Of a stretch of 64,000 nt of DNA, positions 8,676-16,887 are shown piece by piece. Within the stretch, counting starts at the first letter, position 1. Each line of letters begins with the position of its first letter. Below the pieces are notes generated by a model, which saw only the letters and a list, made by a program, of their open reading frames with translations, made no database searches and had not been told where the DNA came from. The stretch is taken from assembly GCF_024397915.1 (NCBI RefSeq), contig NZ_CP073347.1:930001-994000 (forward strand), given 5' to 3'. Source of the DNA: Marinobacterium rhizophilum (lineage in GTDB: Bacteria; Pseudomonadota; Gammaproteobacteria; Pseudomonadales; Balneatricaceae). A program made the translations under genes and the position numbers.

Positions 8676-9980
8676 TTAGCTGGCCGCCGGCGACCTGACA
8701 CCTGTCAGGCGACAGGTTGATTGGAGATCGAACAGACCGTAACGACCCACCACCAGGAAGCACAGCGCCGGGACAATAAAGGAAACTGCGCTGCCATAGG
8801 CATCGATGATCGCGCCCTGAGCCAGCGGCAGTATGGCCCCGCCAAGAATGGCCATCACCAGACCGGCAGCGCCAAATTTGGTATCTTCCCCCAGTCCCTG
8901 CAGCGCCACGCCGTAGATAGTGGGAAACATCAGTGACAGACAGCCGGAAATGGCCACCAGCGCCCAGACACCGGCGATGTTCGGGCTCATGATCATGAAC
9001 AGGCACAGCGCGGCGGCCAGTACCGCCAGACCGGTCAGCAGGGCGCTGGCACGGATATAGCCCATGATCCAGGTCATGGCAAAACGGGCAAGCAGGAACA
9101 GGATCAGGCTGTACTGCAGGAAATCCCCGCCGCGGACCTCATTGACCGCCAGTGCATCCATCACGTACTGGATGGTAAAGGTCCAGATGCAGGTTTGGGC
9201 ACCCACATTGAAGAACTGCGCCATCACACCGAAACGGTAATGGCGATTGCAGAACAGGCGACTCAGGGTGGCACGAAAATGCACATCACGGCTGTGGGCG
9301 ACCACTTTTTCCCGGGCAGGGCGGATTCGCAGCATGGCCACGGCGATCCAGATCAGTACCAGTACACAGGCCATGCCGACATAGGGCACCATGACGGCAT
9401 CCAGCTCTGCGGTCTGAACGGCCTGCAGTTCGGTGCTGGACATAAGGCTGCGTTGCTCTGCCGTGGCCGGGTTGAGCTGGGTCAGAATCAGCGCAGCGCC
9501 CAGAAAGACACCGATATTGCAGCCCACCGGATTGAAGGCCTGGGCCAGGTTCAGCCGGCGGGTGGCATTCTCGACCGGCCCCATGGCAATGACAAAGGGA
9601 TTGGCGGAGGTTTCAAGTATCGACAGCCCCGCCGCCAGGATAAAGAGGGCGGCGAGAAAATAGCCGTAGGCCATCGACTGGCTGGCCGGATAGAACATGA
9701 AGGCGCCGAGCGCCGCGAAACCGAGTCCGGTCAGTACGCCCGTCTTGTAAGAGAAACGCCGATTGATAAAGGCAGCCGGCAGCGCCAGGCAGAAATAGGC
9801 CCCGTAGTAGGCGAACTGCACCAGGGCGGATTGCAGGGAGCTCATGGTGAAGATCTTGCTGAATACCTTGACCAGCGGGTCCGTCATGTTGGCGGCCACG
9901 CCCCAGGCGGCGAAGCAGGTCGTCAGCAGAATAAAGGGCAGAATCATGTCCCGAAAGACGAGAGGTGTTTTCTTGTTCAT
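8676..9980 (-). CDS. FHS-family sugar:H+ symporter (FucP/GluP-like MFS)
   Basis: A 12-helix MFS permease of 434 residues. Family hallmarks include the N-terminal FILLTTCFAAWGVAANMTDPLV and, in helix 4-5, LSILETSANPFVIAMG, close to the FucP motif. These carriers import L-fucose, galactose or glucose with protons. The end of the gene carries a short extension after RYGLFDLQ. No fucose catabolic genes are nearby. GTTACAA elements in its promoter resemble those of the gts-type operon, which would fit a glucose-type substrate. The substrate is therefore open. Confidence 0.82.
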   Translation of the reverse strand: MNKKTPLVFRDMILPFILLTTCFAAWGVAANMTDPLVKVFSKIFTMSSLQSALVQFAYYGAYFCLALPAAFINRRFSYKTGVLTGLGFAALGAFMFYPASQSMAYGYFLAALFILAAGLSILETSANPFVIAMGPVENATRRLNLAQAFNPVGCNIGVFLGAALILTQLNPATAEQRSLMSSTELQAVQTAELDAVMVPYVGMACVLVLIWIAVAMLRIRPAREKVVAHSRDVHFRATLSRLFCNRHYRFGVMAQFFNVGAQTCIWTFTIQYVMDALAVNEVRGGDFLQYSLILFLLARFAMTWIMGYIRASALLTGLAVLAAALCLFMIMSPNIAGVWALVAISGCLSLMFPTIYGVALQGLGEDTKFGAAGLVMAILGGAILPLAQGAIIDAYGSAVSFIVPALCFLVVGRYGLFDLQSTCRLTGVRSPAAS

Positions 9981-10081
9981 AGTGCGCCTTGTGATTCAAG
10001 CGGCCGTACAGCGGCAGTTGGATTGTCGACTGCGATTGGGCCATAGCGACATCAACAGAAAATGAACGACCGGCGCGGGCT

Positions 10082-10138
10082 TTGTAACATTTGTAACCTG
10101 GATGAGCAGCTCAATGGTCTTTCGGGCGTTTGTTACGA
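10082..10138. promoter_or_regulatory. GTTACAA motifs between the sugar permease and DUF4144 genes
   Basis: The divergent region 9981-10168 has TTGTAAC at 10082-10088 and 10091-10097 (GTTACAA on the minus strand, 9 bases apart) and GTTACGA on the plus strand at 10132-10138. The first two read toward the permease gene. The motif resembles the repeats upstream of the sugar ABC operon. Binding by the GltR-like regulator is a hypothesis. Confidence 0.25.
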
Positions 10139-10168
10139 TGGGCAAGGTGGCCGTGAAGGAGGCGAGAG

Positions 10169-10516
10169 ATGAGCACAGACAATATCCAGTATCCGGCACT
10201 GCTGCAGCACCCGGACGATGATGAACTGGACGTTGTGTCCTGCAGCGAAGACTGGGTCCAAAAATGCCGGTCGCAGGCGTTTGTGGCCGGGCTTTATCCT
10301 GGTGTCCGCCTGATCGACAGCCAGGGCCGGGTGTACCCGCTAACGCTGTCGTGCGCCCGGGTACAGCTGCAAGACGGCACTGAGCAGCTCAGCCTGGATC
10401 AGGTTTTGCAACTGGTGCGCCTGCATGCCAGCCTCCAGGGCAGTTGCTGCGTGGCCAAGATCGGGGCCCGCAGCATAGCTGATGCGATACTTCTGGTAGT
10501 TCATTTAAGTGATTGA
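10169..10516 (+). CDS. DUF4144-family protein
   Basis: Small soluble protein of 115 residues. The start IQYPALLQHPDDDELDVVSCSEDW and the following short beta-rich segments fit the DUF4144 family as I know it, a group of uncharacterised gammaproteobacterial proteins. AGGAGGCGAG precedes ATG 10169. It is divergent from the sugar permease gene and 57 bases upstream of the membrane hydrolase gene. No catalytic motif is obvious and no function can be stated. Confidence 0.65.
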   Translation: MSTDNIQYPALLQHPDDDELDVVSCSEDWVQKCRSQAFVAGLYPGVRLIDSQGRVYPLTLSCARVQLQDGTEQLSLDQVLQLVRLHASLQGSCCVAKIGARSIADAILLVVHLSD

Positions 10517-10573
10517 TAAAAAATGATTCCTGTAACACACTTTGCGCACATTGGCGCATTCTGACAGGACCTC

Positions 10574-11317
10574 ATGGCTGACTTTAAAACCCATACCCTG
10601 GTTGCCACCGTCATCAGCGGCGGGCTGGGCGTTGCGGCTCTGGCGACCGGCCTGGCAACACCGGCGGATGCCTTTTGCTACTGGCTGGCCGGCACCCTGG
10701 GGGGACTGCTGCCGGATATCGATTCGGACGAATCCCTGGCCCTGCGTATTGTCTTCCGGCTGTTCGGCGCCCTGGTGGCGGGGTTGCTGGCATTCTACTG
10801 GATGACCACGCTGCCGGCCTGGCAGGTGGCGGGGCTGGCATGCGCAGGCTACCTGCTGGTGCGGTTCGTGCTGCTGGCGCTGTTTGCCCGGGTGACCGTT
10901 CACCGCGGAATACTGCACAGCCTGCTGGCCAACCTGCTGTTTGGCGTTGTCGCGGTGCTGCTGTCCTACCACCTGTTTGCCCTGGAGGTGCGCCAGGCCT
11001 GGGGCATCGGCGGTTTTGTGCTGATGGGGGCCACGGTGCACCTGTTGCTGGATGAAATCTACAGCGTGGATTTGGCGGGCATGCGTATCAAGCGCTCCTT
11101 TGGCACGGCACTGAAGCTCACAGACTGGCAACAGCCGGGGCTGACGCTGCTGTTGCTGGTCGCGAGCCTCACGGGCTTCTGGCTCAGTCCGGGTGCCAGT
11201 GCCTGGGTTCAGAGCCTCGACCTGGCACTTCCGGCCTTGTCGGGAATGGACGCGCTGGCAGTATCCGACCTGCTGGCCTGGCTGCAAAAGGGCTGGCAGG
11301 CACTGCGGGCGGTGTGA
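10574..11317 (+). CDS. YdjM-like membrane-bound metal-dependent hydrolase
   Basis: Inner-membrane protein of 247 residues with about six helices. It has two typical family motifs: an Asp-rich loop GGLLPDIDSDESLALRIVFRLF at about 48-69, and VTVHRGILHSLLAN at about 110-123 with the His-Arg...His pattern of the YdjM/YvsG/DUF457 group. In E. coli the relative YdjM is LexA-controlled, but I see no clear LexA box here. The enzymatic activity of this family is predicted from the metal-ligand motifs, not shown. AGGAC precedes ATG 10574. Confidence 0.75.
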   Translation: MADFKTHTLVATVISGGLGVAALATGLATPADAFCYWLAGTLGGLLPDIDSDESLALRIVFRLFGALVAGLLAFYWMTTLPAWQVAGLACAGYLLVRFVLLALFARVTVHRGILHSLLANLLFGVVAVLLSYHLFALEVRQAWGIGGFVLMGATVHLLLDEIYSVDLAGMRIKRSFGTALKLTDWQQPGLTLLLLVASLTGFWLSPGASAWVQSLDLALPALSGMDALAVSDLLAWLQKGWQALRAV

Positions 11318-11363
11318 TGGCAAGCAATGCCTCTGGGGGCGTAGTTGAACGAGGGAGTGACGA

Positions 11364-11786
11364 ATGACAGCTGAGACTGCAATGTCGCCAGGCGCCGGGC
11401 TGAAGGGCGCGCACCATGTGGCCATTATCTGTGGCGACTACCGACGCTCCCGCGCCTTTTATGTCGACCTGCTGGGGCTGGAGGTGATCGACGAGAATTA
11501 CCGCGCCGAGCGCGATTCCTACAAGCTGGATCTGCGCCTGCCCTGCGGAAGCCGTATCGAGCTGTTTTCCTTCCCGGCCGCGCCGCCACGGCCGAGTTAC
11601 CCCGAAGCCCGCGGCCTGCGTCATCTGGCTTTTGCGGTGGCGGATATCGAGCGTTCGGTAGCCTACCTGCAGTCCCGAGGTCTGGACGTGGAACCGATCC
11701 GGGTGGATGAGTACAGCGGCCAGCGCTTCACCTTTTTCAGTGACCCGGATTCGCTGCCGCTTGAGCTGTATGAAGTCGCCGATTGA
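11364..11786 (+). CDS. VOC-family protein, YaeR/GloA2-like
   Basis: A 140-residue single-domain glyoxalase/bleomycin-resistance fold protein. The start HHVAIICGDYRRSRAFYVDLLGLEVI and the end FTFFSDPDSLPLELYEV are classical for the YaeR (SMU1112c/GloA2) subgroup. Metal ligands probably include His16, Glu63 (RIELFSF), His85 (LRHLAF) and the C-terminal Glu in LELYE. GAGGGAG precedes ATG 11364. It converges with the oxidoreductase gene. Its 3' end has been copied twice into the intervening space, as annotated separately. Confidence 0.82.
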   Translation: MTAETAMSPGAGLKGAHHVAIICGDYRRSRAFYVDLLGLEVIDENYRAERDSYKLDLRLPCGSRIELFSFPAAPPRPSYPEARGLRHLAFAVADIERSVAYLQSRGLDVEPIRVDEYSGQRFTFFSDPDSLPLELYEVAD

Positions 11787-12151
11787 TTAGGCTTCGAGGC
11801 GCTCGGCGAAATCAGTACGCGGCTCAGGCCGGCTCGGCACTGGCACTGGCATAAATCTGGTCCAGTACCTGGATGAGTACAGCGGGCTGCTCAAGTTCAG
11901 TGACCCGGATGCGTTGCCGCTTGAGCTGTATGAAGTCGCCGGTTGACCCGGTTATCGTCGCTCGGCGAAATCAGTACGTGGCTCAGGCCGGCTCGGCACT
12001 GGCACTGGCATAAATCTGGTCCAGTACCTGGATGAGTACAGTGGACTGCTCAAGTTCAGTGACCCGGATGCGTTGCCGCTTGAGCTGTATGAAGTAGCCT
12101 GCTGAGTGGCAGTGCGGCTGCGCTGCTGCGGTGCTATGTCGGCCCCCCTGA
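11787..12151. repeat. Tandem triplication of the VOC/oxidoreductase 3' junction
   Basis: Two extra copies of the convergent gene junction sit between the intact genes, at about 11801-11945 and 11960-12105, offset by 159 bases. On the plus strand each copy ends with the VOC terminus read as SDPDALPLELYEVAG or EVAC plus stop, against EVAD in the gene. On the minus strand each carries an oxidoreductase terminus, LIQVLDQIYASASAEPA plus stop, against LIQVLDQIRTNAKPA in the gene. The joints between the two halves fall at the shared stretch tggat(g/a)ag. So the order is VOC end, oxidoreductase end, three times. No separate gene is present. Confidence 0.85.
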
Positions 12152-13117
12152 TCAGGCGGGCTTGGCGTTGGTGCGAATCTGGTCCAGTACCTGGATAAGG
12201 GCGGCGGACTGCTCCAGGTTGTTCCAGGCCTTGCCGGATTGCGCCTGCTCGGCGAAGGCGCGCACCATGCTGGCGTACTGGTTTTGTGGCGGAATTTCAA
12301 TGATTTCGCCGGCCCCCAGGCCTCCGTCCGGTGCCAGGCGGATACGCACGCCTTCGTTAGGGGCGTTAAACGGGATTTCAAGCTCCGCCCAACCCTTGCT
12401 GCCGAGTAGCAGCAGGCGCTGATAGCGTGCCGCCTGGGTGCAGACGGTCAGGCTGAGGGTACGACCCTGGCCGTAGTCGAGCAGGGCACTGGTCTGGCGG
12501 TCGATGCCAAACTGGGGATCCAGGTCGATGCTGCTCTGCACCCTGACAGGGTCGGCACCGAAGCACCAGCGACCGGCCAGTACGGTATAGCAGCCAATAT
12601 CCAGCAGGCCGCCGCCGCCCCATTCGGGCACGTTGCGCACGTTCTTGGCATCCGTCAGGCCGTAGCTGAACACCGCATGCAGGGCTCGCAGATCGCCGAT
12701 GGCGGGGAGAATCTTCTGATGAATGGCACTCCACTGGGCGTGGTGGCACACCATGAAAGCTTCCATCAGGGTACCGTCGAAGCGGGCCGCGGCTTCGAGC
12801 AGCGGTTGCAGGTCCGCCCTGTCCAGGGCGATGGGCTTTTCGCACAGCACGTGCTTGCCGGCGGCCATGGCCTTGATCGCCCAGGGTACATGCAGGTGGT
12901 TGGGCAGGGGTATATAGACCGCATCAACCTGGTCATCGCTGAACAAAGCATCGTAGTTGTCGTAGTAGCGCTTCGCTCCCACCTCCGTGGCAAAGGCCCG
13001 GGCCTGCTCCAGTGAACGGGATGCCACGGCCTGAATGGGGTAGCCGGCCTCGAGTATGGCCGGTGCCAGCTGGGTGCGGGCGATTTTGGCGCTGCCCATA
13101 ATTGCGAATCGAATCAC
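12152..13117 (-). CDS. Gfo/Idh/MocA-family NAD(P)-dependent oxidoreductase
   Basis: Soluble dehydrogenase of 321 residues. The N-terminal Rossmann fold begins MIRFAIMGSAKIARTQLAPAI. The family motif CEKPIALD (about 92-99) provides the catalytic Lys, and the second domain includes GGGLLDIGCYTV. Members oxidise or reduce sugars, inositols or diols with NAD(P). The start is GTG 13117 with GGAG about 9 bases upstream. It is divergent from the thiolase-like gene. The substrate is unknown; the extra copies of its 3' end outside the gene are described separately. Confidence 0.85.
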   Translation of the reverse strand: MIRFAIMGSAKIARTQLAPAILEAGYPIQAVASRSLEQARAFATEVGAKRYYDNYDALFSDDQVDAVYIPLPNHLHVPWAIKAMAAGKHVLCEKPIALDRADLQPLLEAAARFDGTLMEAFMVCHHAQWSAIHQKILPAIGDLRALHAVFSYGLTDAKNVRNVPEWGGGGLLDIGCYTVLAGRWCFGADPVRVQSSIDLDPQFGIDRQTSALLDYGQGRTLSLTVCTQAARYQRLLLLGSKGWAELEIPFNAPNEGVRIRLAPDGGLGAGEIIEIPPQNQYASMVRAFAEQAQSGKAWNNLEQSAALIQVLDQIRTNAKPA

Positions 13118-13211
13118 TGATTTCCACTCCCTGTTGTATTTTACCGCTACGACAGTCCTTCAGGGCGGGGCCCAAGTCAAGGTCATTGCCCGGTTAATCC
13201 GGGGTATGAAG

Positions 13212-13239
13212 TTGACGTTAACGTAAATGGTGATATGCT
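13212..13239 (+). promoter_or_regulatory. Promoter with LiuR-like palindrome upstream of the thiolase-like gene
   Basis: A 16-bp imperfect palindrome TTGACGTTAACGTAAA lies at 13212-13227. Its TTGACG can serve as -35 and TATGCT at 13234-13239 as -10, spaced by 16 bases, with the start codon 29 bases further. The palindrome resembles the sites of MerR-type LiuR regulators of branched-chain amino acid degradation as I remember them. No such regulator is in the window. Confidence 0.45.
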
Positions 13240-13267
13240 CGATGCTCGTTTTCAAGGGAAGAACCCC

Positions 13268-14326
13268 ATGAGCCAAGCCCTGATCGTTGCCGCCGCCCGA
13301 ACCCAGGACAACCAGGGCTCCCTGCAGCATTGCCTGGATCTGGAAGACCGCCTGCGTGCCCGGGGTGTCGCGTTGCGTGAACTGGTGATCGAACCCCTGA
13401 GCACCGACTGGCACAGCCCGGAGCCCGAAGATCACTTTCGCAGCGGTTGCGCCCCGATCGAGGCGTTGTCCAGGGCCCGGGAACTCATCGGCGAAGGTGT
13501 GCCGGCGGTGCTGATTCGGGGGGAGGATCTGATCAAAAGCGGCTACAGCCGTGATGACCGATTGCGACTGATGGCGGTCTATGGCCCGGACTACCCCCTG
13601 ACCGAGGCCTACACGGACCTGACGGAGCGTTTTCTGGCGCGCCAGGATCACAGCAGCGATAGCTTTCGCGACCTCGCCCGTGGCCTGTTCGATAACTACC
13701 GCGCTACCTTTCTTGCACAAGCCAGCCATGCGCCTGGCGCCAACCTTCCGGCTGAGCACTGGTTCGAGCCGGTCACCCGGCTGTTTCGCGGGGTGGACTG
13801 TGCCAACCCGATGGTGGACTTCAGCGGCCGGTTGCTGGTCTGCACCGCTGCGCTGGCCGATGATCTTGGGGTCGGCCCGGATGAGCGTATTGAAATCAGG
13901 GGCGTGGGACTGCGCCGACTGGCGGGGGATGGGCGCGATTATATCGACGAGATCGCCGGTTACGATCATCTGCGCCAGGCCTATCGGGATAGTTGCGAGA
14001 TGGCTGGCATCGACTTCGCCGCCAGGTTCCGGGCAGGCGATGCGCTGCTGGAGGCTTATACCTGCTTTCCCGTGGTGCCCATGGCGTTTTTGCTGGTGAG
14101 CGGGTTGGTCGACGTGCTCGATGCAATGCCGGACTTCCTCGCCCGTCACAGCGTCACCATTACCGGTGGCATGAACCTGGCGCGCGGTGCCTGGAACAAT
14201 CCTGCCCTGAACGCCCTGATCAGCATGCATCACCGGCTGCTGCAGGGCGAGGAGCACATCGGCCTGGTGCACGGTAATGGCGGCCTGGGCTATCGCCAGG
14301 GTGTGGCACTGCTGGCAAGAACCTGA
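13268..14326 (+). CDS. Thiolase-like protein (acetyl-CoA acetyltransferase-related)
   Basis: A 352-residue thiolase-fold protein. The C-terminal part, SVTITGGMNLARGAWNNPALNALISM followed by LVHGNGGLGYRQGVALL, matches the end of thiolase-superfamily acetyl-CoA acetyltransferase-like proteins. The nucleophile loop is atypical: Cys61 in FRSGCAPIEAL occupies the position where classical thiolases have CGSG, and the protein is 40-50 residues shorter than biosynthetic thiolases. It may handle an acyl-CoA but could have lost ordinary thiolysis. AAGGGAAG precedes ATG 13268. The LiuR-like promoter site supports a link to acyl-CoA or branched-chain metabolism. Confidence 0.6.
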   Translation: MSQALIVAAARTQDNQGSLQHCLDLEDRLRARGVALRELVIEPLSTDWHSPEPEDHFRSGCAPIEALSRARELIGEGVPAVLIRGEDLIKSGYSRDDRLRLMAVYGPDYPLTEAYTDLTERFLARQDHSSDSFRDLARGLFDNYRATFLAQASHAPGANLPAEHWFEPVTRLFRGVDCANPMVDFSGRLLVCTAALADDLGVGPDERIEIRGVGLRRLAGDGRDYIDEIAGYDHLRQAYRDSCEMAGIDFAARFRAGDALLEAYTCFPVVPMAFLLVSGLVDVLDAMPDFLARHSVTITGGMNLARGAWNNPALNALISMHHRLLQGEEHIGLVHGNGGLGYRQGVALLART

Positions 14327-14394
14327 CGGGCTATGCTTAGGAGGCTAAACGGCGTGTAATCCGTTCCCGCCGTGCCAGACAGGGGAAATGGAGG

Positions 14395-15027
14395 ATGTTC
14401 AAGTTCTTCGGCAGGAACGTGCTCACGGGCCTGATAACGACCGTGCCGATCGCCCTGACGCTCTACCTGGTGTATTGGCTGGTGGTGTCGGTCGAGGTTG
14501 CACTGGGTGCGCTGATGCGCCTTATGCTGCCTGCCGGCCTGTATGTTCCCGGCATGGGGCTGCTGGTCGGGCTGCTGCTGATGTTTGCCGTTGGCTTGCT
14601 GATGCACGCCTACCTGGTGCAGCGGCTGTTTTCGATGGCCGAAACCCTGCTGTACTCGATGCCGCTGGTCAAGTCGATCTACCGGGCTATACGCGATTTT
14701 TTCAACTACTTTTCCCCGGAAAACCACAAGGAATTCGAGCAGGTGGTGTTAGTGACCATCGGGGACACCGGCATGCGGCTGATCGGTTTCGTCACCCAGG
14801 CGCAGCCAGAGCGGCTGCCGGCGGGGGTGCGTGAAGACGACAATGTTCTCGTCTATCTGCCGCTGAGCTACATGATCGGCGGCTACGCGGTGCTGATGCC
14901 TCGCTCGGCGGTACGCCCGCTCGACATGAGCATGGAGGAGGCGATGCGCTTTACGCTGACCGCGGGCGTTACCGGCGTGGCGGTGGACGAGCACCGGCCC
15001 AGGGCAGGCCAGACTCGCACACCCTAG
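14395..15027 (+). CDS. DUF502 membrane protein
   Basis: Protein of 210 residues with two strongly hydrophobic N-terminal segments (about 9-35 and 51-75), then a soluble domain. The sequence FGRNVLTGLITTVPIALTLYLVYWL and, later, SMPLVKSIYRAIRDFFNYF are typical of DUF502, an uncharacterised inner-membrane family found in bacteria and plants (where relatives are the COV-like proteins). GGAGG abuts ATG 14395, with AGGGGAAA further upstream. It lies 68 bases after the thiolase-like gene. The function is unknown. Confidence 0.78.
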   Translation: MFKFFGRNVLTGLITTVPIALTLYLVYWLVVSVEVALGALMRLMLPAGLYVPGMGLLVGLLLMFAVGLLMHAYLVQRLFSMAETLLYSMPLVKSIYRAIRDFFNYFSPENHKEFEQVVLVTIGDTGMRLIGFVTQAQPERLPAGVREDDNVLVYLPLSYMIGGYAVLMPRSAVRPLDMSMEEAMRFTLTAGVTGVAVDEHRPRAGQTRTP

Positions 15028-15091
15028 TGCTGCGCCACCGCGTCGCGCCCCGAAATCTATAGGGCGGGCTAGTCACCGGTCTGAATCCCGG

Positions 15092-15117
15092 GAGCCCGCA
15101 GGACAACCTGCGGGCTC
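15092..15117. terminator. Hairpin between convergent DUF502 and CHRD genes
   Basis: A perfect 11-bp stem, GAGCCCGCAGG with CCTGCGGGCTC, and a 4-base loop lie 8 bases beyond the CHRD stop codon and 65 bases beyond DUF502. No T-run follows on either strand, so intrinsic termination is uncertain, but the position fits a transcript end for both genes. Confidence 0.5.
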
Positions 15118-15124
15118 AGGTGCC

Positions 15125-15631
15125 TTACATACCGGCCTTTTGCAGTTGACCACGGATGGCGCCGCCCGGGTACGAGGGGTTGTGTACGTTGATGTAGAAG
15201 TCGCCCGGGTTAGCCAGAATGCGTTCCACCATGCCGGTTTCATGGGTCGGGAACTTGCCTTTTTCGTATTCACTGACGCAGTCCGCCGCGTTGCCATCTT
15301 CAGGGCCGGCCAGGTTTGCGATAACAGGGCCGTTGCTGCCTTGCTTGCCGTGATGAATGTGGGCGGCCATGCCGGAATCCACCGGAACCATGTCAATACC
15401 CGAGACCTGCAGCGCGTAGCACAGGGTCTGGCTGTCGCCATCGACACCGAACACCAGAGCCTCACCCTTGCCATCGGCGTCACCCATGGCGCCAACCTCC
15501 TGATCTCCCGAGAGGCTTGCAGTCAGCAGGGTGTTGGTGTGACCGGCGAAGGTCAGCGGGGCGCTGGCAAGCAGCAGTCCGACCAGGCTGTGACGAAACG
15601 CGGCGCCGAGGTGTTTATTTTGCAGTTTCAT
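15125..15631 (-). CDS. Exported CHRD-domain protein
   Basis: A 168-residue protein with a signal peptide ending near LTFAGH (residue 30). A CHRD domain covers most of the rest: LTASLSGDQEV, AAHIHHGKQGSNGPVIANL and a terminal FYINVHNPSYPGGAIRGQL. The HIH and NVHNPSYPGG elements are the family signature, shared with chordin repeats and many bacterial exported proteins. The function in bacteria is unknown. GGAAG precedes ATG 15631. It stands alone and converges on DUF502. Confidence 0.82.
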   Translation of the reverse strand: MKLQNKHLGAAFRHSLVGLLLASAPLTFAGHTNTLLTASLSGDQEVGAMGDADGKGEALVFGVDGDSQTLCYALQVSGIDMVPVDSGMAAHIHHGKQGSNGPVIANLAGPEDGNAADCVSEYEKGKFPTHETGMVERILANPGDFYINVHNPSYPGGAIRGQLQKAGM

Positions 15632-15848
15632 GGGGGCTTCCTTATAGATCCTGAAAAATGAAGGGCTGACCCTCGTCCATCGCGGGTCTCCCTGAATAGC
15701 GATACGCCGCTGCCGGGTTTTTGGATGCCTTTGCAGGAAAAAAATTACCGCACAATCGCCGTCAGCCAGACCGCGGGTAGCTGACAGTGCGACGGGGGAT
15801 CGGTATGGTGGTCGGATTTATCGTCAACGGCGGGATCAAGCCTCATTC

Positions 15849-16262
15849 ATGCTGAAACTTACCAACCATGTCTCCATACCCGACGACGAAATCGAGCTCA
15901 ATGCCATCAGGGCCCAGGGCGCGGGGGGGCAGAACGTCAACAAGGTCTCCAGCGCGGTGCATCTGCGTTTTGACATCAGGGCGTCATCGTTGCCCCAGGG
16001 CTACAAGGAACGGCTGCTGGAGCTGAAAGATTCGCGTATTACCAAGGAGGGCGTGGTGGTGCTCAAGGCACAGCAGCATCGCACCCAGGAGCGTAACCGC
16101 GAGGACGCGCTGAACCGGCTGCGGGACCTGATTCTCGGCGCCATGGTGGTCCAGAAAAGCCGTCGCCCGACCAAACCCACCAAGGGCTCGAAGGTGCGCA
16201 GGCTCGACAGCAAAACCCGCCAGGGCAAAACCAAGGCCCTGCGCGGCAAGATCGATCATTAA
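15849..16262 (+). CDS. arfB: Alternative ribosome-rescue factor ArfB (YaeJ)
   Basis: Peptidyl-tRNA hydrolase of 137 residues that rescues ribosomes stalled at the end of non-stop mRNAs. The catalytic GGQ motif lies in AQGAGGQNVNKVSSAVHLRFD (residues 24-28 region). The C-terminus from about 105 is a basic tail rich in Lys/Arg that inserts into the empty mRNA channel. The length equals the normal 135-140 residues, which separates it from the release factors. The Shine-Dalgarno sequence is weak. It converges with thiQ, 16 bases apart. Confidence 0.93.
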   Translation: MLKLTNHVSIPDDEIELNAIRAQGAGGQNVNKVSSAVHLRFDIRASSLPQGYKERLLELKDSRITKEGVVVLKAQQHRTQERNREDALNRLRDLILGAMVVQKSRRPTKPTKGSKVRRLDSKTRQGKTKALRGKIDH

Positions 16263-16278
16263 CGCCAAAGCGCGTGCG

Positions 16279-16887
16279 TTACGCGCGGACACCCAGCACC
16301 AGGGCGCGATCGGCCACCTGCTGCACATCCTCGTCCTGGTGCGTCACCATCAGCAGGGTCTTGTGCGTGTCCCTGGCGGTGCGCCTCGTCCAGTCGGTGG
16401 CAAGCTGGCGGCTCTGCGGGTCCAGTTCGGCGAAGGGTTCATCCAGCAGCACGATGGGTTCGGGACGCAGCAGCGTGCGTATCAGCGCGACACGCTGGCG
16501 TTGCCCGCCGGACAGCTCGGTAGGGCGGCGCCCCAGCAAGCCGGCGATCTCCAGGCTGTGAAGGGCGTCCTGCAGTGTCTGTTCCGGCAGCACGGGGCTG
16601 AGGCCCAGGCGCAGGTTGTCGGCCACGCTCAGGTGTTCGAACAGGTTGTGATCCTGAAACAGCATGCTCACCGGTCGCCGGGCGGCATCAAGTCCCAGTA
16701 GCGAGGTGCCCTGCCAGTCGAGGCGACCGGCGCTGGCTGTCGCAAAGCCGGCAATGGTATCCAGCAGGGTGGTCTTGCCGACACCGCTGCGCCCCTGGAT
16801 GGCAACGATTTCCCCCACGTCCGCCCGCAGGCTGTAGTGCAGCAGGCGGCCATCCCGCGCTACCTGCAGATCCTCGATATCAAGCAT
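16279..16887 (-). CDS. thiQ: Thiamine ABC transporter ATP-binding protein ThiQ
   Basis: ATPase of 202 residues, short as usual for ThiQ. It shows Walker A GRSGVGKTT (about 33-41), signature LSGGQRQR, Walker B IVLLDEPFAELDP and the switch His in MVTHQDED. The gene overlaps thiP by 8 bases and is the last of the thiBPQ operon. It powers import of thiamine, thiamine monophosphate and thiamine diphosphate. Family and context agree, so the call is firm. Confidence 0.9.
   Translation of the reverse strand: MLDIEDLQVARDGRLLHYSLRADVGEIVAIQGRSGVGKTTLLDTIAGFATASAGRLDWQGTSLLGLDAARRPVSMLFQDHNLFEHLSVADNLRLGLSPVLPEQTLQDALHSLEIAGLLGRRPTELSGGQRQRVALIRTLLRPEPIVLLDEPFAELDPQSRQLATDWTRRTARDTHKTLLMVTHQDEDVQQVADRALVLGVRA

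Noticed and set aside
11983..12381. Open frame running from the oxidoreductase gene into the junction array (minus)
   Set aside because: It joins an out-of-frame part of the oxidoreductase with a duplicated 3' end. It is an artefact of the triplication.
13160..14272. 370-codon minus-strand frame opposite the thiolase-like gene
   Set aside because: It starts and runs as a GC-skew shadow; Gln/His/Arg-rich without domain features.
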